Origin: Codonopsis lanceolata
Taxonomy: Eukaryota; Streptophyta; Magnoliopsida; Asterales; Campanulaceae
Length of the DNA stretch: 64,000 nucleotides
Reading direction: 5' to 3'
NCBI GenBank assembly: GCA_013146195.2
Contig: CM028378.1
Coordinates: 83,448,295-83,512,294, forward strand
The position numbers and the translations under genes were made by a program. The notes beneath the pieces were generated by a model, which worked only from the letters and a program-made list of their open reading frames with translations, searched no databases and was not told the origin of the DNA. Shown in pieces: positions 43,658-55,494 of this stretch. Position 1 is the first letter of the stretch. Each line of letters opens with the position of its first letter.

Positions 43658-44182
43658 ATGGTGGCTTCCTTAGAGCTAAGTTATCTGATTCTTGTTTCGA
43701 TTGAAGTTATCTTCAATCATCTCAAGAATGATAATCATCTTAATACACCTCTTTTCACTGCCAAGTTCTTTGTCACCACTGTCTTTCCCCTCCTCAGTTT
43801 CACTCTACTCCCCCTCTACGTAACATTCACCGAAGAAGGCCGTATTCTTTTCAAAGTAAAAGGCTTCTCCGTTTTGGTGACTTTGTCATCTCTATTCTTG
43901 ATTGTTTTGTCACGACCATACTTTTATAATGCTCTTTTCGTGATTGTTTGGATCGCCCCATTCGACAATTTGATTTTCGATATACTCAAGTACTGATGTT
44001 ATTACTCTCTTGAGAGCCAAATCATTCAACCTTCAATCTCTATTGGTCGTATTAATGCTTTCACCTCTCAATCCCAACAAGCCCGAGAAGATGCAGCACC
44101 AACACTTGCACCTGCATTAGATGATGGACTCGAAGACGGATTTTCTAACCCATCATCACAAGAGCTGCCAAGCCACGCATAA
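43658..44182 (+). pseudogene. Small membrane-protein family, copy C (nonsense)
   Basis: The gene starts MVASLELSYLILVSIEVIFN and runs parallel to the 176-residue relative at 51262-51792. It has two to three hydrophobic segments (residues about 8-18, 34-52, 68-97). Codon 113 is TGA (43994-43996) where the relative has TGG. After it the same frame stays open for 61 more codons to TAA at 44180-44182, with the expected C-terminal APTLAPALDDGLEDGFSN. A single base change therefore inactivated it. It shares this stop with copy B. The family is not one I recognise. Confidence 0.75.
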
Positions 44183-44570
44183 TGGATTGAAAGGATCATC
44201 TTATAACTCCTCTCACTCTCCCTAAAATTTGAGACAAGGTCTTATTTGTAATTTTATATATTGTCAACTATATACTGTATACAATTATAATTGAAGAACA
44301 CGCAATCTTTTTAAATATATTTTAAGGTTGCAGTATCCAAACCTGGCCTATCGAAAATGTCTAATGAGCTACCGACAAACAAGCACTGTCAAGACTGATC
44401 TTAACCCTTCTTTGAATATGAGTAGTATAATATTGTGGTTATCCCTGTCTGAACTTAGAATCTTTGTGGATTATCCGAGGTACACTATGATGATGTACTC
44501 CTTGTGTTCCAAGGGGTTTGAACTTAACTTCATTTGTAGAAGGATAGATCAAGTGATTCTAGGGGTGTAA

Positions 44571-44965
44571 GTGCTCGTTTGTTGCAGTTTATTTGGAGTT
44601 ATTTTTGGTTTTTGATTTTTGAAAAGTCATATTTAAAGTGTTTGTTTAAAGTCTAAAAGCGTACAACACCCTTTATGTATTGAAAAGCCAAAAGCCAAAA
44701 TTTTAAGCTTTTTTGATTTTTTTTTTTAAACATGAAGACAACTATTTATTAATAAATATTTGATTGTCTTCATTTCATCCTTTTATGAAATATACATAAA
44801 AATACGAATACTAATTTTCAAGTTTTTTTTTAACAAATAATTATAACGACTCATAAGTTTTCAACAATCAGAATAAATGCCTATCATGCAATCACCAAAA
44901 GTCATTCAACTACCGTTTAGTTTATCACCATAAGTCATAAGCCATCAGCCACAACAAACGAGCTC
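44571..44965. mobile_element. PIF/Harbinger-type MITE, 395 bp
   Basis: Ends GTGCTCGTTTGTTG and CAACAAACGAGCTC form a 14-bp TIR with one mismatch. TAA flanks both sides (44568-44570 and 44966-44968). Copies A and B have the empty site GTGTAAGTGGTTTGG, which proves insertion. Confidence 0.92.
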
Positions 44966-45323
44966 TAAGTGGTTTGGTTTGGTTTATGTCAAAATCACAA
45001 ACCGAACCGTCTTCTAGTGGTTCCAAAATCTCAAACCGAATCGAATCAACCAAATAAGACTTGGAACCAAACCAAACCGAACCACTCGATTTGATTTGTT
45101 TTGATTCGATTTTGTGGTTTATATAAATTATTTTTGATGAAAGTAACCAACATTAAAAATAACAATAAAAATAAGATTTTAATTTGGAATTAACGTCAAA
45201 ATTAGGAAATAAGCTACTAACAACAAATTATCATAAATAAAACAATACAAATTCTAAAATAAACACAAACAATGGAAAAATAATAGTTCTCCAACAATCA
45301 AGATTTTGTTTGGTTTAGTATCC

Positions 45324-45374
<51 letters not shown>

Positions 45375-45378
<4 letters not shown>

Positions 45379-45870
45379 CTAAAACTCCTCTCCTAGCTCC
45401 GCCTAGGCGCTAGACCCCTCTCTACCGTCATGCCTAATCGACTGTTTACGCCAAATCTCGCCGACCTTAATTTATTTGTAGCTTTGATTTTATGGCGTCA
45501 TTGGAACTGGAGAAAGAAGGGGGAGTGGTAATGGTGAGGCCGAGAGGGAGGTAATGGGGGGTGAACTGGAGTAATATTTTTTTTGTTTTTAGTTCTAAAC
45601 TTGGTTAGTTTATTGCTTTAGGGTTGTTGAAAATTGAGATTAATAGTATGTTTGTATATGTTTGTTCATTTTACAAATATAGACAAGTGTTCGATAAAAT
45701 GACAAACATTAAAAAAAAATTTGTATTCAATGTGTTTGATCTTTAATATAAATTATCAAAAAAAAATTGTAATTGTGCCTTAATTCTAGGCTCAGCCTAG
45801 GCCCCGATTATACCCCGACTAGTCTCCTAGGCGCTAGGTGCTAGTGTGCCGCCTAACGATTTTTAGAACC
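45375..45870. mobile_element. MITE with TTCTAAAA ends
   Basis: Left end GTTCTAAAACTCC..CCGCCTAGGCGC and right end GGCGCTAGG..CCGCCTAACG..TTTTTAGAAC are inverted. Related partial copies are at 23848 and 28184. Superfamily not certain; the target duplication is obscured by TA repeats. Confidence 0.6.
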
Positions 45871-46158
45871 TTGATATATATATATATATATATTATGAAT
45901 AAATCAAAGGTTCAAAATAGTTAATATATGTAATATAATATATATTATATAATAAAAAATAAAAATATATAACGTGGTTTGGTTCGGTTCGATTTGGTTT
46001 GGTTTTGATACCAAAAACCGTAAACCTAACCGAACCGTGTGGCTTTCCAATTTTTAAAACCGAAACTGAACCGTCTTCGACAAAAACCAAACCAAACCAA
46101 TTTGTTCAATTCTGTTCGGTTGCGTTTCGTGATTCGATGATTCCGATTTACACCCTTA

Positions 46159-46990
46159 AGTGATCAGATCCAACGTAGAACAAGCTTTTCTATATTATAT
46201 TGGTCGGTTTTCGTTCGGTCAGTAATGGTTCTTCAAAATTACCACATCTCACCAGTCTCCCGCTAAGTTGATCATGGATTCAGAATCTTTGTTCAAAACC
46301 ATATTGTAATAAATACGGTAATTACGAATCAATGAATCATCCAATTATACCAAAAAGACTGCTGCTTTTAGGGTTGGCAATTTTCTTTTCGTAGTTTTTT
46401 CATTTATTTTTCCTTGATCTCACGACTTTGCCTTTATCACTCAATTCTTTTTAAATTTAATCATTATAAGAATACATAAAATTACAACCGGTAAAATCAA
46501 TTTATTAACTATATAATACAGCTTAGTCAATTTGAAGTTATTCAACGATCTAGATTGATTCCAATCATAAGATCCAACAGTTTTGGATCGAATGACCTTC
46601 TTACAAACAATCTTTCTTAATTATAAATCGAGTTCGAATAACATCCCTCCACTATTTATATATATATAAAGCCTAGTTAGTCTAAAAATAGTAATTTTTC
46701 GTCAAAATTTGCATCCCTAAAATAGTAACCCCTATTTATAACAAACATTTAATGAATCCTATAATTAAATAATACAAATTTAAATACCTATAACTCCTTG
46801 AAACTAGAACCTAGGAACTAGAACCATTGCATTCATTCTTTTGTTATCAAAATACAACCTTTTTTGTATGCAACCGTTAGTTTTTCATTGTTGTCAAATA
46901 AACTTCAGAAAAATCATGGATGACTTTGCGCAAGAAATTTCACTGAAAGGAATCACAAATACTCACAATTAATTCACTCTGAATGACTAA

Positions 46991-47044
<54 letters not shown>

Positions 47045-47850
47045 TTAGTCATTCAGAGTGAATTTTATTTATGAATTTTTTTGTCTACTTCACCAGATTA
47101 AAAGTTATTAAAACAAATACTTTCAATGAAAATCACAAAAACTCACAATTGATTATAACTACATGAAATATATGAATATTTTTTTGTCTATTTCATCGGA
47201 TCAAAATTCGTAAAAGAAATATTATGAATAAAATTACAAATGCTCATTATTGATATTAAATATATGGCTGACCAACAAACATATATAGATTTGAAATTTT
47301 GTTGTCCATTTCATCATATTCAAAATTTAAAAATCATCAAAAGTTCATCTAAAACACGAATGCACATGATTAATTATAAATGACTGACATATCTAAAAAA
47401 TATATCGATTTGAAATAAAAAAAAATTAACAAATACTTCCGGTAACAAAGAACTATATAATGGTAAATAACAAAAAGAAACAAATAATATTGCAACATAA
47501 TTTTTCCTCTAACAAAGAGGAAATGTTTCGGAAGTGTAAAGTTACCTCTCTTTAAAAAAAATGAATCGAATATTTAATCATGAACGAATTGATTTGTCGT
47601 TGTGTTTGAAAAGTAATCAAATTTACATCAAATTGTATATTGCCCAAGTAATCTCACTTGGAAAGTTACCTCGATGATCCTTTTTTATAGAGTTCTATAT
47701 TTTCGAAGATAGAGAATGGGGCCGGAGAGGGATAATGAGTAAAGGGAGTGAAGAAGAAAAACTAAAATGAGAATTGGTTCCATATAAGTTGGGTTAATAA
47801 TTTGTTTTTTCTTCGGTGAGAGGGCAAGGTAGCGAGACTCAAGACAAGAA

Positions 47851-47928
<78 letters not shown>

Positions 47929-48800
47929 GATGTTGTTTTAATATCCGTGAGTAGGGCGAAGTAACAAAGCCAAGAGATTAAATTTGTCTTTTTAATTGTA
48001 TTTGATTATTGATATTGAAATAAGACATAAACAGACTTAAATCAATACAAAAAGAATTATTTGAGTCAATTTTCAATCGATCATCGTCAATTAAATTTGT
48101 TTAGAGTAACTTTTGTCATTCAATTAATATGTGTCGGGTTATGAACACGTCAGACCCATTTTATATTTTTTGTCTTTTAAGAGTTTGAAAAGAATATGAT
48201 GAAAATTGGGTCGGTCTTTTTTGACAGATATTCAACCGTGTCCACTATACTTTTTTAATCGGAAAAAAACATTTTTGATATGAAAGGACGAGTGTACCTT
48301 TAATGAATAAGACATGCTTGCGATAAGTATCAGTTCATACATTGTCATGCATGATTCAAAACTGTGTAATTGTCATTCTCATTCCATAGCAGTGCATCAC
48401 GATTTTAAATCGATGTCTCACGTTCAAATGGTTTATTTCCAATTCATAGCGATTCTAAATTAATGCATCGTGAATCCAAATCGACGTATCCCTACTGAAA
48501 ATCCATACATTGTGATACACATTTTTTGTATTTTCATTTTAATTATTTATTTAATTTTCATAAATTGCAGTTATTCTAATTTATTTATTTTATTATTCTT
48601 AATCATTTATCAACTGACACATATATTTCTTTATTTTCATATTAATTTTTAATCAAATGAATCAAATGATATTTTTCTATTCATTGAAATAATCTCTTCT
48701 TTTAGTTTTGTATTTTGTCTTCATTTTGCTTGATTATTATTTAACTGAGTATAATTTGATTGAAAAATATATATGTTCGTGCATTGGTATAAAACTAGTT
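46159..48800. other. AT-rich spacer of copy C
   Basis: Aligns with 29380-32700 of copy B apart from the solo LTR. It holds (TA)n tracts at 46996-47041 and 47858-47923. No gene seen. Confidence 0.6.
46971..47064. repeat. 23-bp inverted repeat flanking a (TA)n tract
   Basis: AATTCACTCTGAATGACTAA at 46971 continues to 46993, and its exact complement stands at 47042-47064, with about 48 bases of TA between. In copy B (30205-30260) only the left arm is present. Confidence 0.92.
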
Positions 48801-49130
48801 ATTTAAAACAATTACATTGTACCCACTACCCATCGCATAGGATGCAGTTCTAGTCTAAATTACTTCTTCAGTCCAATTCCAAGACTATTTGGCCTTCGTA
48901 ACATCTCACCAACCCCGTTTAACCCTTTTTATTTATTTATTTATTTTATTTCTATGTTAGTAAATCAGTAATAAATGTGTCCACACTCCACGCAATCAAC
49001 CTCCGAGTCCGAGTCCGAGTCCGAGCCCGACGCAAATGGGCTTTACCAAATCCCATATCCACCAAACATTAATCTTGGACTCAAATCTAAATCCTGACCG
49101 ACTATTATCTTCTTTTAATCTTTTCAAACC

Positions 49131-49245
49131 TATTTATATCCCCTCCCCTTCATCCTCTCGTCTTGCCACAGACCTCTGACCTCCCTACTTTCTTTACAAG
49201 AGAAGAGAGAGTCATGTTCTTAGATCTCTACACATTTCTTTTCCG
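49131..49245 (+). promoter_or_regulatory. Captured SAHH core promoter and 5' UTR (copy C)
   Basis: TATTTATAT at 49131-49139 and the same C-rich leader as in copy B precede the ATG at 49246. Confidence 0.5.
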
Positions 49246-49895
49246 ATGGCTTTGTTGGTCGAGAAAATCGCCTCTGGCCGAGAGTACAAGGTCAAGGACA
49301 TGTACTTCTGTACTTGGCTGATTTCGGTCGTCTCGAGCTCGAGCTTGCGGAGGTTGAAATGCCCGGTCTTATTGTTAGCATGTAATTTCTGTACATGCAC
49401 TTGGTCTGTACATGTTCTTTGTACATTAGGTTCAGTATTCTACGTATTCTTTATTAGTTAGTCAACAATGGTAGGCTAGGTCTTCTCATATTCTCTTGTT
49501 CTGTTAATATTCCTTTGTTTTGGATGTTCTGTACATGTATATAAAGTGCATACGCAACCATCCGGAAGATCAGGTTGGTTTTGTTTTTCCATTCAGTTGT
49601 GGGTCTTGAGTCTTCTTCTTCTTTCCTTCTGTCCTCTAGTTCTCTTCTTCAATTTCATTAAGTCTAACACTTATGTCCTCCGGTGCCGAATTCGGTCCAT
49701 CCCAACCCTTTAAGGGTGCCCGTATCACCGGATCCCTTCACATGACTATCCAAACCGGTGTCCTCATTGAAACCCTCACTGCTTTTGGTGCTGAGGTCAG
49801 ATGGTGTTCTTGCAACATCTTCTCCACTCAGGACCACGCCGCTGCGCTATCGCTCGCGATAGCGCCGCCGTGTTCGCCTGGAAGAGTGAAAACCG
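49246..49895 (+). pseudogene. SAHH: S-adenosyl-L-homocysteine hydrolase exon 1, copy C
   Basis: Reads MALLVEKIASGREYKVKDMY, then an 8-base duplication (CTGTACTT) shifts frame. LELELAEVEMPGL-type homology follows up to 49372, where a solo LTR is inserted. After 49675 the exon resumes with MSSGAEFGPSQPFKGARITG, SLHMTIQTGVLIETLTAFGA and VRWCSCNIFSTQDHAA, then a further frame change in the AIARDSAAVFAWK region. As in copy B the enzyme homology ends at that point and unrelated sequence follows. Confidence 0.88.
49373..49669 (+). mobile_element. Solo LTR (Copia-like), 297 bp, inside the SAHH exon
   Basis: TGTTAGCATG at the start and TCTAACA at the end give TG...CA with a short inverted terminus. 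The flanks CTTAT are identical (49368-49372 and 49670-49674). Copy D has the empty site GGTCTTATGTCC. TATATAAAG at 49540-49548 is a plausible TATA box, followed by a TTCTTC-rich R/U5. Confidence 0.92.
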
Positions 49896-50469
49896 TCATG
49901 TTTTTGCCAACGTTTTGACTAAAACGCTCCACCGAACAAGTACTTAATTAAATGCAAAGAGATCCGGTTCGTCAAGACTGAAGATGAATCGTAAGTGACT
50001 TCGATTCCTCTTCAAAGGCGCGTTCGAAATTAAATTCTCAAAAAATTTAAAATTTAAAATTTTAAGAAAACTAAACTAATCAATTAAACATAAAAAAGTG
50101 ACTTAACTTGGATATTATTTATTAAAACACACAAACATGTTAAACATTATAACTCACACTGCCCACACGGTTGGAGCAAAATCATTAACAAAGCCGTAAT
50201 ATAAATATCACTCCAACACTTGCGGACTGAATTGATTTGAACAAATAAATAAAGAATATTTACATATTTTTACAACTTGAACACAAATAAGTACTCCTAT
50301 ATCAAATAAAAAAAATGAAAATATATACAAAAACACTAAGCATGAAAGAACATCACCTTAAAAATATTTAAAAATAATCATAGCTAAGAGTTAAATATTT
50401 ACATTCTAAAAAGCCAAAATGAACACAAATTTATAAATATTAAGATCTAAAACAAAAAAGATTAGTACA

Positions 50470-50695
50470 TAATTAAGAGAGAGAGAGAATTGTTTTGTTG
50501 AGTTACTCTCTGACGGAGCCGAGAGAGAGATTTTTAGTGAGCCTTCAAAGTTCAAAGGGAGAGAGAAAGGGCGGATGATGAAAATGATTTAGTGGGTTAG
50601 AGAGAGAGAGAGAGACTCTGAGAGAGAGAGAGAGAGAGAGTGAATGAGTGAGTGAGTGAGTGAGTGAATGAGTGAGTGAGAGAGAGAGAGTGAAT
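50470..50695. repeat. GA-rich and GAGT repeats (copy C)
   Basis: Counterpart of 33790-33980, expanded by additional GAGTGAGTGAGTGAATGAGT units. Confidence 0.9.
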
Positions 50696-50990
50696 TGAGA
50701 TCAGAGGAATAGAGAATCCAATCGGGTGCATGGTGAGAGATGCCATACCAGAATTTACCAGCTTTTAGATTTTACCACTTAATCATAGGGATGCTTAGTG
50801 CCAACATATAGCGCAAGCCCTCAAATTCAAGGGAGAACACAACAGAGTTCCCACCTTCAAGGCTTCAACATCCAAATAAAGAATGATGCCCGTAACCACA
50901 TCTCACAAGAATTGTCCAAATGCGAACGGGGAATTGCAAAGAAAAGAAGAAGATGAAAGGAAACATAAGAAAATTAGCGGGCAACAATCA

Positions 50991-51240
50991 AACTTGCATA
51001 TATATATGTTTGGAATTTTTATTCACTACAACAGCACTAGAACAGTTTCTGATGCACGTACATCACAATCACCTATAAGATTAAACAAGCATGCGAAAAA
51101 GAAAAAGAAAAAGAAAACCCTTCCTCTTCATCATCAACTAGTCATCATCATCGTCTAGTTGAAGTACGTAGTAGCGGTGGCGTAGTGGGAGCGTAGTTGT
51201 AGTGGCAGCTGGAGGATATAGAGCAAACCCTTAACTTTAG
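50991..51240. other. Single-copy-looking stretch between copy C and the membrane-protein gene
   Basis: This continues the copy C side of the homology that in copy B is cut off by the assembly gap. It contains short GAAAAA repeats and CTAGTCATCATCATCGTCTAG, a small palindrome-like motif. No gene seen. Confidence 0.4.
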
Positions 51241-51261
51241 GGAGAGTCTCCTTCCAATCCA

Positions 51262-51792
51262 TCATGGCTTGGCACTGGCAGCTCTTGTGATGATGTTAGC
51301 GTTAGAAAATCCGTTTTCGAGCCGATCAAGATCATCTTGTGCAGGTACAAGAGTTGGTGCTGCATCTTCAGGGGCTTGTTGGGTTTGAGAAGTGAAACGA
51401 TTGATACGGCCAATAGAGAACGAAGGTGGTATGAATTGGCACTCAGGAAGATAATAACACCAGAACTTTTTGAGTATATCGAAAATCAAATCGTCGAATG
51501 GGGTGATCCAAACGATCAGGAAAAGGGCATTATAAAAATATGGTCGTGGAAAAACAATCAAGAATAGAGATGATAAAGTCACCAAAACGGAGAAACCTCT
51601 TACCTGGAAAAGAACGTGGCGTTCTTCGATTGTTGCATGAAGGGGCAGTAAAGTGAAACTGAGGAGAAGATAGATAATAGTGACAAAGAGCTTGAAAATG
51701 AGAAGAGATTTATTATTCTTATCATTTTTTAGATGATTGAAGATAACTTCAATGAAAACAAGAATCAGATTGCTAAGATCAAAGGAAGACAT
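51262..51792 (-). CDS. Small multi-pass membrane protein, unknown family (intact copy)
   Basis: An intact 176-codon frame starting MSSFDLSNLILVFIEVIFNH. Hydrophobic segments are at residues about 7-18, 33-52, 67-81 and 86-97, which suggests two to four membrane helices. A conserved RPYFYNALF motif links the last two. The C-terminal third (from about 121) is hydrophilic, Gln/Ala/Pro/Asp-rich. Trp111 is encoded by TGG where copies B and C have TGA. The TATA motif CTATAAATAGATC (51853-51841) lies about 50 bp upstream and fits a short leader. Five loci in this window carry pieces of this gene, and this is the only one that could work. I do not recognise the family, and a transposon-associated role cannot be excluded. 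Confidence 0.6.
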   Translation of the reverse strand: MSSFDLSNLILVFIEVIFNHLKNDKNNKSLLIFKLFVTIIYLLLSFTLLPLHATIEERHVLFQVRGFSVLVTLSSLFLIVFPRPYFYNALFLIVWITPFDDLIFDILKKFWCYYLPECQFIPPSFSIGRINRFTSQTQQAPEDAAPTLVPAQDDLDRLENGFSNANIITRAASAKP

Positions 51793-51840
51793 ATTTTCTT
51801 AAAAATATATTCTTTTTCAGTGAAATTTTACGTGCAAAAG

Positions 51841-51853
51841 GATCTATTTATAG
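51841..51853 (-). promoter_or_regulatory. TATA box of the membrane-protein gene
   Basis: CTATAAATAGATC on the minus strand, about 50 bp before the ATG at 51792. The same box and spacing precede the ATG of copy C. Confidence 0.6.
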
Positions 51854-51939
51854 AGAAGATATCTGTAAGGGGGAAGGCATATTAATTACGAGGCGGGGGG
51901 GGGGGGGTGTGGAACCGTGGAAGCCTGGAAGGTGCCTTA

Positions 51940-52424
51940 GAGTGAGTACAATGGGGGTTTTAAAACAAATCAAAAGTCAATCTTCAAATCCAATGGCATA
52001 TCTAAAGAAATTTATTTCAAATCATCCATTCTTTTTTTGGTAAAAAGAATCACTACAGTCCTGGTCGGTTGGTTAAGTTTTTTAAAAAAAATATATATAT
52101 TTCTCCAGTTTAAGGGCAGTTTTAGTATTCAAAAAAACATTATTTTTTTTATTTTTTATTTTTAAAAAATACATATTTTTATCTATAAATAGAGACTTGG
52201 GTTGCCTCATTTGATACCAAATGAATTTCTTACAAAATTTGAATTTATTTGTAAAGTTGTTTGAGATAAAGATGGTGGAGTATTTAAATGTGTTGGATTT
52301 TGTGTCACTATTGAGAAAGTTTTTTGGTTTTGAATCAAATGAGTATCTAATAGATTAATTTATTGATTTTTAATAAAATGTGTTTGATTTTTGGTTTGAT
52401 TTTGGTTTGCCATTGTACTTGCTC
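51940..52424. mobile_element. Harbinger-type MITE, 485 bp
   Basis: GAGTGAGTACAATGG at the left and CCATTGTACTTGCTC at the right form the TIR. TTA flanks both sides (51937-51939 and 52425-52427). The interior is AT-rich with no gene. Confidence 0.8.
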
Positions 52425-52427
52425 TTA

Positions 52428-52795
52428 GAGCATCACCAACGTCTTTTTTTGAGGTATTCTTGCATTGGGGAAGTGATCATAGTGGCCACATAGGCAAATT
52501 TGGAGTGACAAATAGGAGAGAGAGAGAGAGTGTGAGGTTCTTATTGAAGAACTTGAAGAACAGAAGGAAGCAGCAGTGGTTGTCGGTTGGGGGGGGGAGG
52601 GAGGAAGGAATTATTATTTTATTTGGATTATTGTTAAATTTAATATTTTTTGTGTAAGAAGTTATGTAAGAATAATATACAATGGAAAGATTTATTCTTA
52701 AAAATGTAAGAAGTGAAAAATGTGTAGGTGGCAGTGGGACCCAATTAAAAAGTTGTATAAGAAATTGATATAAAATTACAACATTGGAGATGCTC
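52428..52795. mobile_element. Harbinger-type MITE, 368 bp, abutting the previous one
   Basis: GAGCATCACCAACG and CATTGGAGATGCTC are the ends, with TTA flanks at 52425-52427 and 52796-52798. It shares the left TTA with its neighbour. A small GA tract (52518-52530) and a G-run lie inside. The 65-codon frame across it is not a gene. Confidence 0.8.
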
Positions 52796-52859
52796 TTAAA
52801 ATTTTAGATTCATAAGTGGGCCAAACTAAATGTACACGGAATCTAGCAGACTAGCATCA

Positions 52860-54500
52860 TATGTGTATTTTATTATTTAAAACTAGTTTTTTTAATACGT
52901 GCCTTAAAAATACATTAACTAAATTATATATAAAAAAATAAAGAAGATCAATTTATTAACAATTACACATAAGTATATTACTAATCATTATAAATTTAAA
53001 AAATTCCTTATACACAATGTTAATTATCTTATTAGTTGGTTTTTCATCTTTACTGCATATCAATATCTTCAAACTAAAATAATTTGTTACTCTACAAACT
53101 ACGACATATACTGTCCATGGCTAAATACTGTTTCTTTTTTCAAAAAGAGACCTACGTGCAATTATTAACTTTGACACTTGTTAATTGTCATTGTATATGA
53201 TACCAGCAATGTAAATTGTCTTATCTAGAACTTAAAAGATAATTTTACATCGGATGGAATTAATGACAATCTTGGGATAAAAATATTTTCTTATATATTG
53301 CTTCCTTTCAAAATTTGTGTTTAAACAATGTGATCCTCAAAATTTATGATAATTATTCTTGTTCCATTGCACAACCCTGCAACATGGTCAATATTTCTTA
53401 ATAGCATGATTGGGACACTAATTTTAAGTGTCAATTCATAGCCTGACAACCCCGAACACTTTATACTATTCAAAAACTATATATAAAATGAATTTCTTCA
53501 AAAAAATTTGAATTTTTTCCGCACAGCAAATAGAATCTGAACTCAAATAAGTTCTTCCTTTTGAATGATTACTTTTATTAAATTATATTTGTATTTTATG
53601 AATAAAGAAATTTCTTAGAAGAAAATAAGCTAAAATGAAAATAACAAAATTATTTTTACGGTTAACTATTATTTTTGTTTGTAAATTATTTTGATTTTAA
53701 TAACTTTCCTTTTTTTTGTTTTATTGACTTCGCAAATATTATTTTATTTTATTTTTAAGAATTAGTTTTACGGAAAAAAATTGTTCCGTAATTTTTTATT
53801 ATTATTTTGCTAACCTCAGTTTAAATTGTTTTGTTTTATTGACTTTGTAACTATTATTTTTGTTCTATCAAATATTTTTATTTTACTAACGTATTTTTGT
53901 TTTACATAACTATTTTTAATAATTTGTTTTAAACTTTTGTTCCGTAAATTATTTTTATAAGTTTACTAACCTCAGTTTAAATTATTTTTGTTTTATTGAC
54001 TCCATAACTATTATTTTTGTTCCATCAAATATTTTTATTTAACTAATTTTTTTTACATAGCTATTTTTAAATTTTTGTTTTAAATTTTTGTTCCGTAAAT
54101 CATTTTTATTATTTTTGTAACCTCAGTTTAAATTGTTTTTTTATTTTATTGACTTTGTAACTATTATTTTTGTTCCATCAAATATTTTTATTTTACTAAC
54201 ATATTTTTGTTTTACATATATATTTTTAAGAATTTGTTTTAAACATTTGTTCCGTAAATTATTTTATTTTACTAACCTTCGCGTTAAATTATTTTTGTTT
54301 TGTTGATTCAGTAACTTTTATTTTTATAGTGATTTTTTTCCATAAATTATTTTTATTTTACTAACCTCTTATATTTTTGTTTTTTCTTGACTCCGGAACT
54401 ATTGTTTTTGTTTTAATTACTATTTTTTATGTTTAAATAAAGAAAAATGTTTAAACATAATTAAATAGAGGAGATGGTGGTGATAAGTGAGAAAATAAGG
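52860..54500. repeat. Dispersed AT-rich repeat, copy 2 (partner at 3480-4740)
   Basis: Longer and better preserved than copy 1. It begins ACTAGTTTTTTTAATACGTGCC, which looks like a Helitron 3' end read on the minus strand (CTAG at 52883-52886). It carries the same 170-180 bp internal tandem array and ends in the purine-rich GGAGATGGTGGTGATAAG tract. Confidence 0.7.
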
Positions 54501-54729
54501 AGGAAACGGGAAAGAAAAAGAAAAATACATCAGAGAAGGTAGGAGTGAGAAAGAGTGAAATGATACGTGGGGACGATTCATAAAAGTGAATGGCCGCGGA
54601 ATCTAAAATTAATACTCCCATCAAGAGTGAATGGTTTTTATTTGTCAATACAATAGGGCTCCTGTTTCCTAATATGGACTTCGGTAACTAGTGAAATTAT
54701 CACATACATTACGTGTTTGTTTTTATTTC

Positions 54730-54734
<5 letters not shown>

Positions 54735-54782
<48 letters not shown>
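54735..54782. repeat. (TA)n microsatellite
   Basis: Pure TA tract followed by a T-rich run. 54500-55490 otherwise shows only AT-rich sequence and no recognisable gene. Confidence 0.95.
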
Positions 54783-54783
<1 letters not shown>

Positions 54784-55494
54784 TTTTTTTTTAATTTTTT
54801 TTTTTCTCCTAAGAAAGATCGAACCCCAAACATATCTTACCACCTGGACCACCTCCACCGGCCCCATGTCTATCATTTGAAAGACCCCTTAAAGACTCTT
54901 TTTTTTATATATAGAACTAATATGATCCAATAATTTATTTCAAAAGGTAGCTCAAGTTACTTTGACTCAACTCTTACAATCGTGGTATAAATTGAATCAA
55001 TCGCCTGCAAAACCTCAAAGTTACATTGAACTTGAACATCATCATCTTACTATTAGTTTTTACATTTATGATCGACAAAAGCTAGGAAACTACTAAATCA
55101 AATAAATTTCTTTAAATAAATTTAACGGTTAAAGTTAGTATTTCATTAGCAACAAAATAATAATTTTATCCCTTAATTTTTTAAAATGGACTTTTTAAGT
55201 GAAACACCTTAAAAGAAAATAGTTTACTTTTTACTCGATACGGAGAAAGTATTGTCCAATAGTTATCGCAAAATGGATTAATAAGTACTTTTTACATGTT
55301 TAAGGAACAATGATATTGAAGAGACATAAATAGTTAAAAGAAGGGTAATAATCATGTTGGTCCCCTGTGGAGAAAATATAACCGTAAAAGTCCACTATAT
55401 TTGTTATAAACCGCTAAAGTACACTTCTTGAGAGAAAATAACGAAGATACCCTTAATGAAGGGAAATGCGCGTGGATAAAGCCACAACCCAAAT

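Larger units (their letters stand above)
44560..46158. mobile_element. hAT-type MITE in copy C, with nested MITEs
   Basis: TAGGGGTGTAA and TTACACCCTTA ends, with AGTGATTC and AGTGATCA flanks. It contains the Harbinger MITE at 44571-44965, a (TA)n tract (45327-45374) and a second MITE with TTCTAAAA...TTTTTAGAA ends (about 45375-45870). Confidence 0.8.
43737..50990 (+). repeat. Composite unit, copy C
   Basis: Homologous to copy B (26857-34264) in the same order. Private changes are a Harbinger MITE (44571-44965), an inverted duplication round a (TA)n tract (46971-47064) and a solo LTR inside the SAHH exon (49373-49669). It lacks the 741-bp solo LTR of copy B. Confidence 0.88.
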
